From Trichlorobacter thiogenes (lineage in GTDB: Bacteria > Desulfobacterota > Desulfuromonadia > Geobacterales > Pseudopelobacteraceae), in NCBI RefSeq assembly GCF_900167465.1, contig NZ_FUWR01000009.1, forward strand, positions 62,001-126,000: DNA of 64,000 nucleotides, in the 5' to 3' direction. Shown piece by piece: positions 8,878-17,416 of the stretch. Under the pieces are notes generated by a model, which was not told the origin of the DNA, made no database searches, and saw only the letters and a list, made by a program, of their open reading frames with translations. A program made the position numbers and the translations under genes. Every line of letters starts with the position of its first letter. Position 1 is the stretch's first letter.

Positions 8878-10098
8878 ATGCCACTTTTTACCTGCAAACT
8901 GGGAACCCCGGACGGTACTATTGTTCAGCGCGAAATTGAAGCGGTGGATGAACTGCAACTGCGGGCAGGGTTGGAGGGGCAGGGATACCATGTTTTTGCA
9001 CTGCAACGGGCTGGTTTGAAGCTGTCTTTTAATTTTTTGCAGCTGCGTGGTGGTCGGATTGACAATCGGGATCTGCTGGCCTTTAATCAGGAACTGGTGG
9101 TGCTACTGAAGTCAGGTATGCCGATTCTGCCGGTGCTGGATGCGATTCTTGAACATCGTTTAAAGGCAGGAGGTGCTCTTGCCCAGGTGTTGGGACAGGT
9201 GCGGGAGGATGTGAAAGGTGGTGCTGCCCTATCCACCGCTTTTGAGCGGCACGGCAGGCTGTTTCCACCGCTCTATCTGGCTTCTGTCCGGGCCGGTGAA
9301 CGGACCGGCGAGGTGCCGCAGACCATCCGCCGCTATATCGTGTTCCTGAAAAGATCTGAGGAACTACGAAAAAAACTGATCTCGGCTCTGGTCTATCCAG
9401 CTATTCTGGTGGTCGTGGCGGTGCTGGCCATTATGCTGCTGCTAATCTATGTGGTCCCTACCTTCAGTCAGGTATATGCCGATGCCGGATCTCAACTTCC
9501 GCTGTTAACCCGTCTGCTGATCAACTTTACCGGAGTCCTGCGTTCTACAGTCATTGTCTGGTTGCCGTTACTGATCGTGGCAATTATCGCAGTGCGCAGT
9601 TGGAGCCGATCAGAGGGGGGACGTCAGCGGGTAGACCGTTGGAAGCTGGCGCTGCCGGTGGTGGGGAATCTGTTTTTCGGCTATGCCGTGTCTGTCTTTT
9701 CACGTACCTTGGCCACCCTGCTGGGTAGCGGCATCCCTATTGTTGAATCATTGCGAATGTCTTCGGGTACCTTGAACAACCGTCTGCTGGAAAAAGGGAT
9801 GGCCGTGGCCATTCATCAGGTTGAAGAAGGCGGACGGCTCTCGGTTGCCCTTGAACAGCAGCAGCTGATGCCGCCACTGGCATTACGGATGCTGGGGGTA
9901 GGTGAGGCGACCGGCTCAATGGAAGAGATGCTGTCTGATATTGCCGAACACCTTGAGGCACAGGTTGAAGAACGCTTGCAGATGTTAAGCACCGCCATTG
10001 AACCGGCCGTGATGCTGATTATGGGATTAGTGATCGGGGTCATTATTGTTGCCATGTATCTGCCGATCTTCAAGCTGGCAGGGACGGTAGGGGGATAA
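8878..10098 (+). CDS. gspF: Type II secretion / type IV pilus inner membrane protein, GspF/PilC family
   Basis: The 406-residue protein has the two duplicated T2SSF cytoplasmic domains (about 70-190 and 275-395) each followed by a long hydrophobic helix (about 165-195 and 375-400), and another helix near 222-240. This is the usual length and layout of GspF/PilC, the inner membrane platform that couples the ATPase to pseudopilus assembly. It begins 2 bases after the exoprotein stop, with no room for an independent promoter. gspE follows 10 bases downstream. Confidence 0.93.
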   Translation: MPLFTCKLGTPDGTIVQREIEAVDELQLRAGLEGQGYHVFALQRAGLKLSFNFLQLRGGRIDNRDLLAFNQELVVLLKSGMPILPVLDAILEHRLKAGGALAQVLGQVREDVKGGAALSTAFERHGRLFPPLYLASVRAGERTGEVPQTIRRYIVFLKRSEELRKKLISALVYPAILVVVAVLAIMLLLIYVVPTFSQVYADAGSQLPLLTRLLINFTGVLRSTVIVWLPLLIVAIIAVRSWSRSEGGRQRVDRWKLALPVVGNLFFGYAVSVFSRTLATLLGSGIPIVESLRMSSGTLNNRLLEKGMAVAIHQVEEGGRLSVALEQQQLMPPLALRMLGVGEATGSMEEMLSDIAEHLEAQVEERLQMLSTAIEPAVMLIMGLVIGVIIVAMYLPIFKLAGTVGG

Positions 10099-10108
10099 GA
10101 ATAGTACC

Positions 10109-11833
10109 ATGAACAGTACACAACATAAAAAATTAAGCGAAATCATGGCTGATCTCGATGCCCTGACCTCTGAAGAGATCGATCTGGTGCTGGCCCGTCA
10201 GGCTGCTCAGGGGGGACGTTTCGGAGAAGCAGCCCGTGAGCTTGGTCTGGTTGATGAGTCAATGGTGGCCAGGGCGCTGGCCGCTCAGTTTGGCATGCCG
10301 TTTGTCGATCTTGGCAGTTTCAAGGTGGATCACGGACTGTTTGACACCCTTTCGCCGGATCTGATGTACCGCTATCACTTTGTGCCGCTTGCTCTGGATG
10401 AAGGTGTGCTGAACATCGCCATTGCTGATCCAACTGACGTGCTGATACTGGACGAGCTTGAGCTGGTGCTTGATCGGCCAATTACCTTTTCTGTTGCTGC
10501 CGCACCTGCCATTAACAAGCTGCTGAAAGGTGGCGAGGGAACCCGGCGGGTGTTGCGGGATGTGTCGGAAGATTTTCTGCTGCAACTGGTGAAAGAAACC
10601 GATAACGGCGAAGAGGTACTTTCGCTGGAGAGTCTCTCGTCTGACACCGCCTCCAGCCCAATCGTCAAGCTGATTAACACCACCCTGCTGGATGCTCTGG
10701 GACGCCGTGCCAGTGATATTCATATTGAAACCGGTCATGATGGCGTGACCATCAAATACCGGATTGACGGCGTGCTCTATCAGGCCAACGACCCGATTGA
10801 TCTGCATTTTCAGGGGCCGATCATCTCCCGCCTGAAGGTTATGAGTGAGCTGGATATCTCTGAACGGCGTATTCCCCAGGATGGGCGCTTCAAGATCCGT
10901 CTGGGGGACAAGTCAATTGACTTCCGGGTCTCGATCATGCCCAGCGCCCATGGCGAAGATGCGGTCATCAGGATTCTGGACAAAGAGAGCATTGCAGCTG
11001 AAATGAAAGGACTCAGCCTGGAACACCTGGGGATTCACCCCCGGGAGCTGGTCCGTATCAGGCGTAAGATTCGTGAACCGTACGGCATGGTGCTGGTAAC
11101 CGGACCAACCGGTTCCGGCAAGACCACCACCCTCTATGCGGCCCTGACTGAGATCCACACCGGCCTGGACAAGATTATTACCATTGAAGATCCGGTGGAA
11201 TACCTGCTGCATGGGATCCTGCAGATCCCGGTCAATGAGAAAAAAGGGCTTACCTTTGCCCGCGGTCTGCGTTCCATCCTGCGCCACGACCCGGACAAGA
11301 TTATGGTGGGGGAGATCCGTGATCCTGAAACCGCCCAGATAGCGGTGCAGTCAGCCCTGACCGGACACCTGGTCTTTACCACCGTGCATGCCAACAACGT
11401 GCTGGATGTGATCGGGCGCTTTACCCATATGGGGCTTGATCCCTACAACTTTGTCTCGTCACTTAACTGCGTTATGGCCCAGCGTCTGGTGCGTAAGGTC
11501 TGTAAAGAGTGCCGTCGTCCGGTGGAGCTGACTGAACAGCAGTTGCTTGATGCTGCCATTAATCCTGCTGTGCGGGCAACCGCCACCTTCTTTGAGGCGG
11601 TTGGCTGTGATGCCTGCAACAACACCGGTTACCGGGGGCGTTCCGCCATTATTGAGATGCTTGAGATGAACGATGAACTGCGGGATATGATTGTCTCCAA
11701 GACCCCGGCGGTACGCATGAAGCAGGTTGCCCGTGAGCAGGGTACGGTCTTTCTGCGGGAGGCAGCGGTGGAAAAACTGTGTGCCGGTGATACCACTCTG
11801 CAGGAAATCAACCGCGTGACATTTGTGGAATAG
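10109..11833 (+). CDS. gspE: Type II secretion / type IV pilus assembly ATPase, GspE/PilB family
   Basis: The 574-residue ATPase has an N-terminal MshEN-like domain (about 1-150), Walker A GPTGSGKTT at about residues 332-340, Asp-box and Walker B region (IMVGEIRDPETA, about 397-408), and a His box. A tetracysteine zinc motif of the GspE/PilB type (C-x-x-C near 465 and C-x-x-C near 500) is present. It drives pseudopilus assembly from the cytoplasm together with GspF. The ribosome binding site before ATG 10109 is weak; ATG 10145 is an alternative. Confidence 0.93.
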   Translation: MNSTQHKKLSEIMADLDALTSEEIDLVLARQAAQGGRFGEAARELGLVDESMVARALAAQFGMPFVDLGSFKVDHGLFDTLSPDLMYRYHFVPLALDEGVLNIAIADPTDVLILDELELVLDRPITFSVAAAPAINKLLKGGEGTRRVLRDVSEDFLLQLVKETDNGEEVLSLESLSSDTASSPIVKLINTTLLDALGRRASDIHIETGHDGVTIKYRIDGVLYQANDPIDLHFQGPIISRLKVMSELDISERRIPQDGRFKIRLGDKSIDFRVSIMPSAHGEDAVIRILDKESIAAEMKGLSLEHLGIHPRELVRIRRKIREPYGMVLVTGPTGSGKTTTLYAALTEIHTGLDKIITIEDPVEYLLHGILQIPVNEKKGLTFARGLRSILRHDPDKIMVGEIRDPETAQIAVQSALTGHLVFTTVHANNVLDVIGRFTHMGLDPYNFVSSLNCVMAQRLVRKVCKECRRPVELTEQQLLDAAINPAVRATATFFEAVGCDACNNTGYRGRSAIIEMLEMNDELRDMIVSKTPAVRMKQVAREQGTVFLREAAVEKLCAGDTTLQEINRVTFVE

Positions 11834-11914
11834 GTGGTACACTTTTAAAACTTCTAATCCTTCCCTACTTTATATCGATCTGGCTGTAGCAGCGCCAGAC
11901 AGGGGGGCATGCTC

Positions 11915-14900
11915 ATGGAGCTTCAATCCAGCCCGTACTCGTTGTTTTCTGTAGTTAGAACCTGCCTCTTCAACCTTCGTTTCTTCCTTCTGCCCCGGAT
12001 TCTTGTCCTTTCCCTGCTGCTTACCGGTATCCTGCCTGCAGTCGTGATTGCCGATGATACCTGCGGCTGGACCAGCGCAGTCAGCAAATGGAAGGTCAAG
12101 ATGCACCTGACCCAGATCAAGGCCAAGACGGGTGTATTGCAGTCCGGGCCTGACTGCACCGCCAACTATGTTCTGGCGCTGAACCATGTCTCTGATGTGA
12201 AAGGTGAGGTGACCAATTCCGGCGGGGGCTCGACTTCCTGGACCGGAAGCCTGACCAGCACTGAAGTCGTGAATAACATGATGGATATCACGCTTACTGG
12301 TAAACCTGCATGTAGCTATGGCAACGTCTCCTTTACCGAGATCGGTACTGGGGAAGGAAGCCAGAGCGAGTATCCGCTGATCATTGATCCCGGCATGGGG
12401 AAGTACACCATCTCCTTTCCCCACACCGGAGTTGACTCTCCTTTCACGTACACTTCAAGTCAGGGGGCGGCCACCTATACGGTTCATAAAGAAATAAACG
12501 GTGCTTTTGAGGTTGATTATCCCAGCATGGTGCTTGCTGAAAGCCCCTCCGATCCAGTCACCACTCTTGAATTTCCGTTGCTTGGCGCCTCCCCCAAAAT
12601 CATCACCGGCGAGACCAGCTTCACCCATCAGCAGTACCCTGAGATCCCGATAACCTGGTCATGGGAACTGACCCCTGATACCGGCGGCGGGTTGGAAGCC
12701 GAGCTGGGCGCACCCAGCGGCATGGGCAAGGGGAACGGTGGCGATATGGCCCCCGGCGCGGGCTACGGTTCACCCACCTGGACCGTCAACATGGCCAATC
12801 TTAATATCTTCATCACCGACACCCCGCTCTGGTACAAAAGCCCGGTCGGCCCGGCGGTGGAGGTCTCTTTCAGCTACAATTCCAAGGGGGTATTCAACCG
12901 GTTTGAACCGGCCGGTCGTAACTGGCAGCTTAATTACGAAAGCTACCTCTCCTCAGACCCGGTCAGCGGCGATGTGACCATCTACATGCCGGACGGTCGT
13001 CGGGACCTCTATACCTATAACGCGAGTACCCTGAAGTTTACTCCTCCCTACCGGGTCTTCAACGAGCTGACCGTGATCCGCCAAGGGGGTATTATGGAGG
13101 GGAGTGATTACGCACTGACCTTCCCCGACGGTACGGTCTATATCTACAAAGTGCCGTCCGGCCAGCTGCTCTGGGCCTTTCTGACCGAGATCCGCGATCC
13201 CCACTATCCAACTGACCCCAGTAACAAGCTGACCCTGACCTGGGTGCCGCTCTCCGGTACTCCGTGGGGGGGCAAGCTCACCTCAATCACTGATGCGCTG
13301 GGCAGGGCAACCACCTTCTTCTATAACGCAGACAACCGGATTTCCACGATTATGGATCCCTTTGGCCGTACCAGTATCCTGGGGTACGACACCAACGGCA
13401 ACCTGACCAGTATTAGAGACATGGGGGGGTACACCGCAAGCTTCACCTACGACGGCTGCGGTACCATGCTGACTATGACCACCGGGAACAACAAGGTGAC
13501 GTTTACCTCCGGCTTCAACAACCTGACCGTGAGCGACTACATGGGCAGCGAGACCTTTACGCTCGACCCCATCACCGGGGCTGCCAGTTATCTGGGGGCC
13601 AACGCCGTTGCGGGCAGTCTGCACGGCTATGCGCAGACAAAGACGGCGGATGGCAAAAACAGTGACGTTACCGGTTACACGTCGCCGGAGGGGCTGGGTT
13701 TCAGCTACAGTTACGATCCCAAAGGTAACCTGCTCACCCAGACCCTGCAGGGTGCCAGCGGCAACGAGACGTCCACGTTCACCTATAACAGCAAGGGAAA
13801 GGTCCTGTCGGTTGTGCCTCCCATTGGCGCCCGTACTGATATTACCTACGCCGCCAACGGGGTGGACCCGCTGACTGTGACCCAGGCCGGGCTTCCTGCC
13901 ATCGTGGCCACCTATAACGGCACCCATGACATCCTGACACTCACCGACCGGATGGGGCTCGCCAAAACCTTTACCTACAACGCCTCCGGTCAGCCCACCA
14001 GCTCGCTCGGCGCCGGTATCCTGACCAGCTTCAGCTACAACGACAGTGGCAACCGGCAGCTTGCAAGCATTACCCGGGCTGGCTTGCCTGTTGGCAGCTA
14101 CGGCTACGACAGTATCGGACGGCTTACCAGTGCCACCGATCAGAACGGCTTCAGCCTTGGCCGCAGCTTCAACAATCTTGACGACCTGCTCAGCATCAGC
14201 TACCCCGACAGCTCAACGATAAGCTTTACCCGCTCGCTGTCAGTTCCCCATCTGCTCGACAGTATGACGGATCAGGCTGGGCGCATAACACGCTACAGCT
14301 ACAATCCCCATAGTCAGCTGATCAAGATTAGCGACCCTGCAGGAGGCCAGACCCGCTTTACTTATGATGCCGCCGGTCATGCCAGTCAGTTGGTTGATCC
14401 AAACGACAACGTTACCTACTTCAGCTACAACAAGGATAACCGGCTTGTCCTGAAGCAGTTTGTCGACGGTAGCAAGCTGCAGTTTGCCTATCCCTACGGG
14501 CGGATGACTTGGTCAAAAAATGCACGGGGTGCCACTGCCACCTACAGCTATGATAAAAACGGCAATCTGCTGTCGGTAAACTATTCCGATGGCACGCCGG
14601 GGGTTACTACTGTCTACGATGTCTACAATCGGCCCACGACCGTCACCGATGCTTTGGGAACCCATACCATCGCCTACGATGCCTCCTCGCGGGTGACATC
14701 GATAGACGGCGCCTGGGCCAACGATACCCTGAGCTTTGCCTACGACGCACTGGGACGCAAAACCGCCATGGAACAGCAGGGCGGGCTTTCCATCAGCTAT
14801 ACCTACGACTCCCTCGACCGTTTGACCACATTGACCGGCAACGGCTTGACCTATAGCTACAACTACCGGAATAACGGTACGCTGCTGACCAGTGTGGTCC

Positions 14901-16312
14901 GGTCAGATGGCAGCAAGACCGAGTATAGCTACACTGCGACCATGCTGCGGTTGCAGCAGCTTGCAAACTTCTCCCCGGGCAGTACGGCCCTGGACAGCTA
15001 CAGCTTCAGCTACGATTCCCTCGGTCAACCGGTTACAGAAACGGTCACCAACGGTCCGGCCCTGCAGTTTGCAAGCCCCGGCAGTGTGCCGATCACCGCC
15101 AATAACCTCAATCAGATCGCCTCATGGAACGGGTCAGCAACAGCCTTTGTCTACGACGCTGACGGCAATATGACCAAGGGGCTAACCGGCGAAGGCCGTT
15201 CGTTCGATGCGGCCTACGATGCAGAGAACCGCCTGACCTGGATCCAGTACACCGATGGCAACGGGGTGGTCAGACGTCAGGAGTTCAGCTACGGCTCCGA
15301 CGGCTACCTGGGGATCAGGAAGAGCTATGCCAATGGCCTGTTGAGCGGCGAGCAGCGCTACCTCTGGCATGCCGGCAAGCTGTTGCAGGAACGGGACAGC
15401 ACTAATGCTGTCGTGCGGGACTACCTCTGGGGAAGCGCTATGCGGGGCGGGGTGGGGGCGCTGCTGTCGCTCAAGCAGGGTGGGGCGGTCTACCAGTGCT
15501 TTGCCAACCCGCGGGGAGATGTCACCACCATCCTGAACAGCAGCGGCGCGGTGGCGGCCTCCTACGCCTATGAACCGTTCGGCACTACTCTGGCCGCAAC
15601 CGGTACCCTCAGCCAGCCACTGCGCTATGCCACGCGGCTCTACGACGAAGGAACTGGCCTGTATTACTTTGGTCAGCGCTTTTATTCGCCTCTACTGGGG
15701 CGTTGGCTCTCCCGCGACCCGCTGGCTGAGATGGCCTCCATTAACCTCTACAGCTATGCGGCCAACAACCCGCTCACCCGTATCGATCCGCTGGGTACCG
15801 ATCCTGATTTTTCCGGTCTGGCGCCCGAACATCGGGCCCAGGCCCAGGCCGCCTATGAGGCGATGCAAGCCAAAGACGCTGCCAGGAACGACACGACCGT
15901 CGATAAGGTCAACCGCACACTGGGGGCTGCGTTTAAATGGGTGGGCGATCTGTTTAAGAAACATCCTGAAGAGACCAAGTTCGTGGTGGACAAGGTGGTG
16001 GATGCGGCACTCGATGCGAACGAGTACACCAAGAAGGGCAAGGAGATCAACGACAAGATCAACAAGGGGATCAAGCTTGCCGAGGATATAGAGACTATGC
16101 GGGCTGCCATCAAGGACAAAGATCCGGCTTCCGGCCTGACCATGATCAAGGTCGGCAGCGACTACACCATTGGCCGGATACCGGTGGTAGGTTCTGCCAT
16201 GTCTGAAGTGGTGGTCAAGGCGGTTGAAACCGTTGAGACCGCCCCCGGCGGGGTTAAGGCGATGCGCAATGCGGGCGCCAAGGCTGATGAAGCCTACCGT
16301 TCCGGGAAATAG
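11915..16312 (+). CDS. RHS/YD-repeat protein with a variable C-terminal tip
   Basis: This protein of about 1465 residues has an N-terminal signal or membrane segment (about 25-45), an uncharacterised region to about 280, a DUF6531-like entry to the shell (about 300-400), and over twenty YD repeats (Y-x-Y-D, A-x-G-R pattern) to about 1230. The RHS core follows with RLYDEGTGLYYFGQRFYSPL and GRWLSRDPL (about 1240-1275), where the shell normally closes and the C-terminal tip is cut off. The tip (about 1290-1465) is helical and Lys-rich; I do not recognise a toxin fold. The module shared by its neighbours is absent. ATG 11915 is preferred over 11909 because AGGGGGG is 7 bases before it. Confidence 0.85.
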   Translation: MELQSSPYSLFSVVRTCLFNLRFFLLPRILVLSLLLTGILPAVVIADDTCGWTSAVSKWKVKMHLTQIKAKTGVLQSGPDCTANYVLALNHVSDVKGEVTNSGGGSTSWTGSLTSTEVVNNMMDITLTGKPACSYGNVSFTEIGTGEGSQSEYPLIIDPGMGKYTISFPHTGVDSPFTYTSSQGAATYTVHKEINGAFEVDYPSMVLAESPSDPVTTLEFPLLGASPKIITGETSFTHQQYPEIPITWSWELTPDTGGGLEAELGAPSGMGKGNGGDMAPGAGYGSPTWTVNMANLNIFITDTPLWYKSPVGPAVEVSFSYNSKGVFNRFEPAGRNWQLNYESYLSSDPVSGDVTIYMPDGRRDLYTYNASTLKFTPPYRVFNELTVIRQGGIMEGSDYALTFPDGTVYIYKVPSGQLLWAFLTEIRDPHYPTDPSNKLTLTWVPLSGTPWGGKLTSITDALGRATTFFYNADNRISTIMDPFGRTSILGYDTNGNLTSIRDMGGYTASFTYDGCGTMLTMTTGNNKVTFTSGFNNLTVSDYMGSETFTLDPITGAASYLGANAVAGSLHGYAQTKTADGKNSDVTGYTSPEGLGFSYSYDPKGNLLTQTLQGASGNETSTFTYNSKGKVLSVVPPIGARTDITYAANGVDPLTVTQAGLPAIVATYNGTHDILTLTDRMGLAKTFTYNASGQPTSSLGAGILTSFSYNDSGNRQLASITRAGLPVGSYGYDSIGRLTSATDQNGFSLGRSFNNLDDLLSISYPDSSTISFTRSLSVPHLLDSMTDQAGRITRYSYNPHSQLIKISDPAGGQTRFTYDAAGHASQLVDPNDNVTYFSYNKDNRLVLKQFVDGSKLQFAYPYGRMTWSKNARGATATYSYDKNGNLLSVNYSDGTPGVTTVYDVYNRPTTVTDALGTHTIAYDASSRVTSIDGAWANDTLSFAYDALGRKTAMEQQGGLSISYTYDSLDRLTTLTGNGLTYSYNYRNNGTLLTSVVRSDGSKTEYSYTATMLRLQQLANFSPGSTALDSYSFSYDSLGQPVTETVTNGPALQFASPGSVPITANNLNQIASWNGSATAFVYDADGNMTKGLTGEGRSFDAAYDAENRLTWIQYTDGNGVVRRQEFSYGSDGYLGIRKSYANGLLSGEQRYLWHAGKLLQERDSTNAVVRDYLWGSAMRGGVGALLSLKQGGAVYQCFANPRGDVTTILNSSGAVAASYAYEPFGTTLAATGTLSQPLRYATRLYDEGTGLYYFGQRFYSPLLGRWLSRDPLAEMASINLYSYAANNPLTRIDPLGTDPDFSGLAPEHRAQAQAAYEAMQAKDAARNDTTVDKVNRTLGAAFKWVGDLFKKHPEETKFVVDKVVDAALDANEYTKKGKEINDKINKGIKLAEDIETMRAAIKDKDPASGLTMIKVGSDYTIGRIPVVGSAMSEVVVKAVETVETAPGGVKAMRNAGAKADEAYRSGK

Positions 16313-16332
16313 GACGAAAGGAGCACACACCC

Positions 16333-17328
16333 ATGTACAAATTGTTTGTTGCACCTTTCCTTGTCTTGTTGGCTTATCTGGTATCATTCCAAACGGCATC
16401 TGCTGCAAGCGTCTCCTACCGCTACGACAACCTCAACCGGCTGGTCGGCGTAACCTACGATAACGGCATGTCCATCGGTTACAGCTATGATGCCACGGGG
16501 AACTTCACCCGGATTGCCAGAGGAACAGGCGGGGCTGATGTCATTCCGCCCGTTGTCACTGCATTTGGGCTGCCTGCTGAAAGCAACAGTCTTGTGGTTG
16601 CCATAAACCCATTTACAGCTACCGATAACGTGGCAGTCACCGGGTACTGTGTGGTACAGACCAACAGTCCTGCTGGCTGTTCCTGGAGCGCTATACCACC
16701 AACCAGCTATACCTTCGCCTCTGGAACGGCAAACGGCTGGTATACCCTGTACGCCTTTGCCAGGGACGCGGCAGGTAACAGCTCTGCACAGTATGCTGCA
16801 GATACCCAGTTGAACATGCCTCAGAAACAACTTACCGTTACCATTCAGGGACTGTATGGCGGTGGCGGGTCAGTCAACAGTAACCCGTCAGGTATCGCCT
16901 GCTCCAGTGGCACCTGCAGTGCAAATTATGCCAACGGAACTCAAATTACACTGATACCTTCGGCTAATGATGCCTCCGCCTTCAGTTCCTGGTCAGGTGA
17001 TTGCAGCGGTACGGGCAACTGCGAGGTCAGTCTGATTACAGACAAGAGTGCAACCGCCAGCTTTAGTCTGATTCCCAAGGCAAGGGTTGCCGGTATACCC
17101 TATGGTACTCTTTCCAGTGCCTATCAGGCTGTTGGCGACAATGGTGTCCTTGAGGCGCAGTCGTTGGTTTTTGTGGAGGATCTTTCACTGAACCGCAATG
17201 TCGTTTTTACCCTGATGGGAGGTTATTTCAGCGATTACAATACCTTTAGGACTGGCTACACCACTCTGCAAGGTCGGCTGACGGTGGGGACTGGCACTAT
17301 CAAGATTGACCGGTTGATTATTAAGTAG
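16333..17328 (+). CDS. Short RHS-like secreted protein with the shared C-terminal module
   Basis: The 331-residue protein has a signal peptide (about 1-25), a YD-repeat stub (about 27-60, RYDNLNRLVGVTYDNG then YSYDATGN), an Ig-like segment (about 72-160), an InlB-B-like repeat with the S-x-W-S-G-x-C-S-G signature (about 165-245), and the C-terminal module (about 248-331) with M-G-G-Y, G-R-L-T-V and the ending DRLIIK. It starts 20 bases after the RHS gene behind AAAGGAG. It could be a small paralogue, or a fragment left by recombination between an RHS gene and a module-bearing gene. It could also be the immunity or partner protein of the RHS tip, though a signal peptide argues against a cytoplasmic immunity protein. 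Confidence 0.8.
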   Translation: MYKLFVAPFLVLLAYLVSFQTASAASVSYRYDNLNRLVGVTYDNGMSIGYSYDATGNFTRIARGTGGADVIPPVVTAFGLPAESNSLVVAINPFTATDNVAVTGYCVVQTNSPAGCSWSAIPPTSYTFASGTANGWYTLYAFARDAAGNSSAQYAADTQLNMPQKQLTVTIQGLYGGGGSVNSNPSGIACSSGTCSANYANGTQITLIPSANDASAFSSWSGDCSGTGNCEVSLITDKSATASFSLIPKARVAGIPYGTLSSAYQAVGDNGVLEAQSLVFVEDLSLNRNVVFTLMGGYFSDYNTFRTGYTTLQGRLTVGTGTIKIDRLIIK

Positions 17329-17360
17329 CAATCGGCAACATAACCCTGTTGATGCAACAA

Positions 17361-17388
17361 GCCCCTTTCCGGTTAACCGGAAAGGGGC
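17361..17388. terminator. Bidirectional hairpin between convergent genes
   Basis: A perfect 28-base palindrome with GCCCCTTTCCGG as the arm lies midway between the ends of two convergent module-bearing genes. T runs are short on both sides, so it is probably a weak terminator for both directions. Confidence 0.65.
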
Positions 17389-17416
17389 TTTCATCTGTAC
17401 AGGCGCTGTTAACGTA

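Noticed and set aside
12900-15700. Regular repeats in the RHS gene considered as a CRISPR-like array
   Set aside because: Repeats are degenerate at DNA level and follow the coding frame (YD repeats); no spacers of even length.
15692-16408. 238-residue minus-strand frame over the RHS tip
   Set aside because: No ribosome binding site or known motif, and an immunity gene antisense to the tip would be very unusual.
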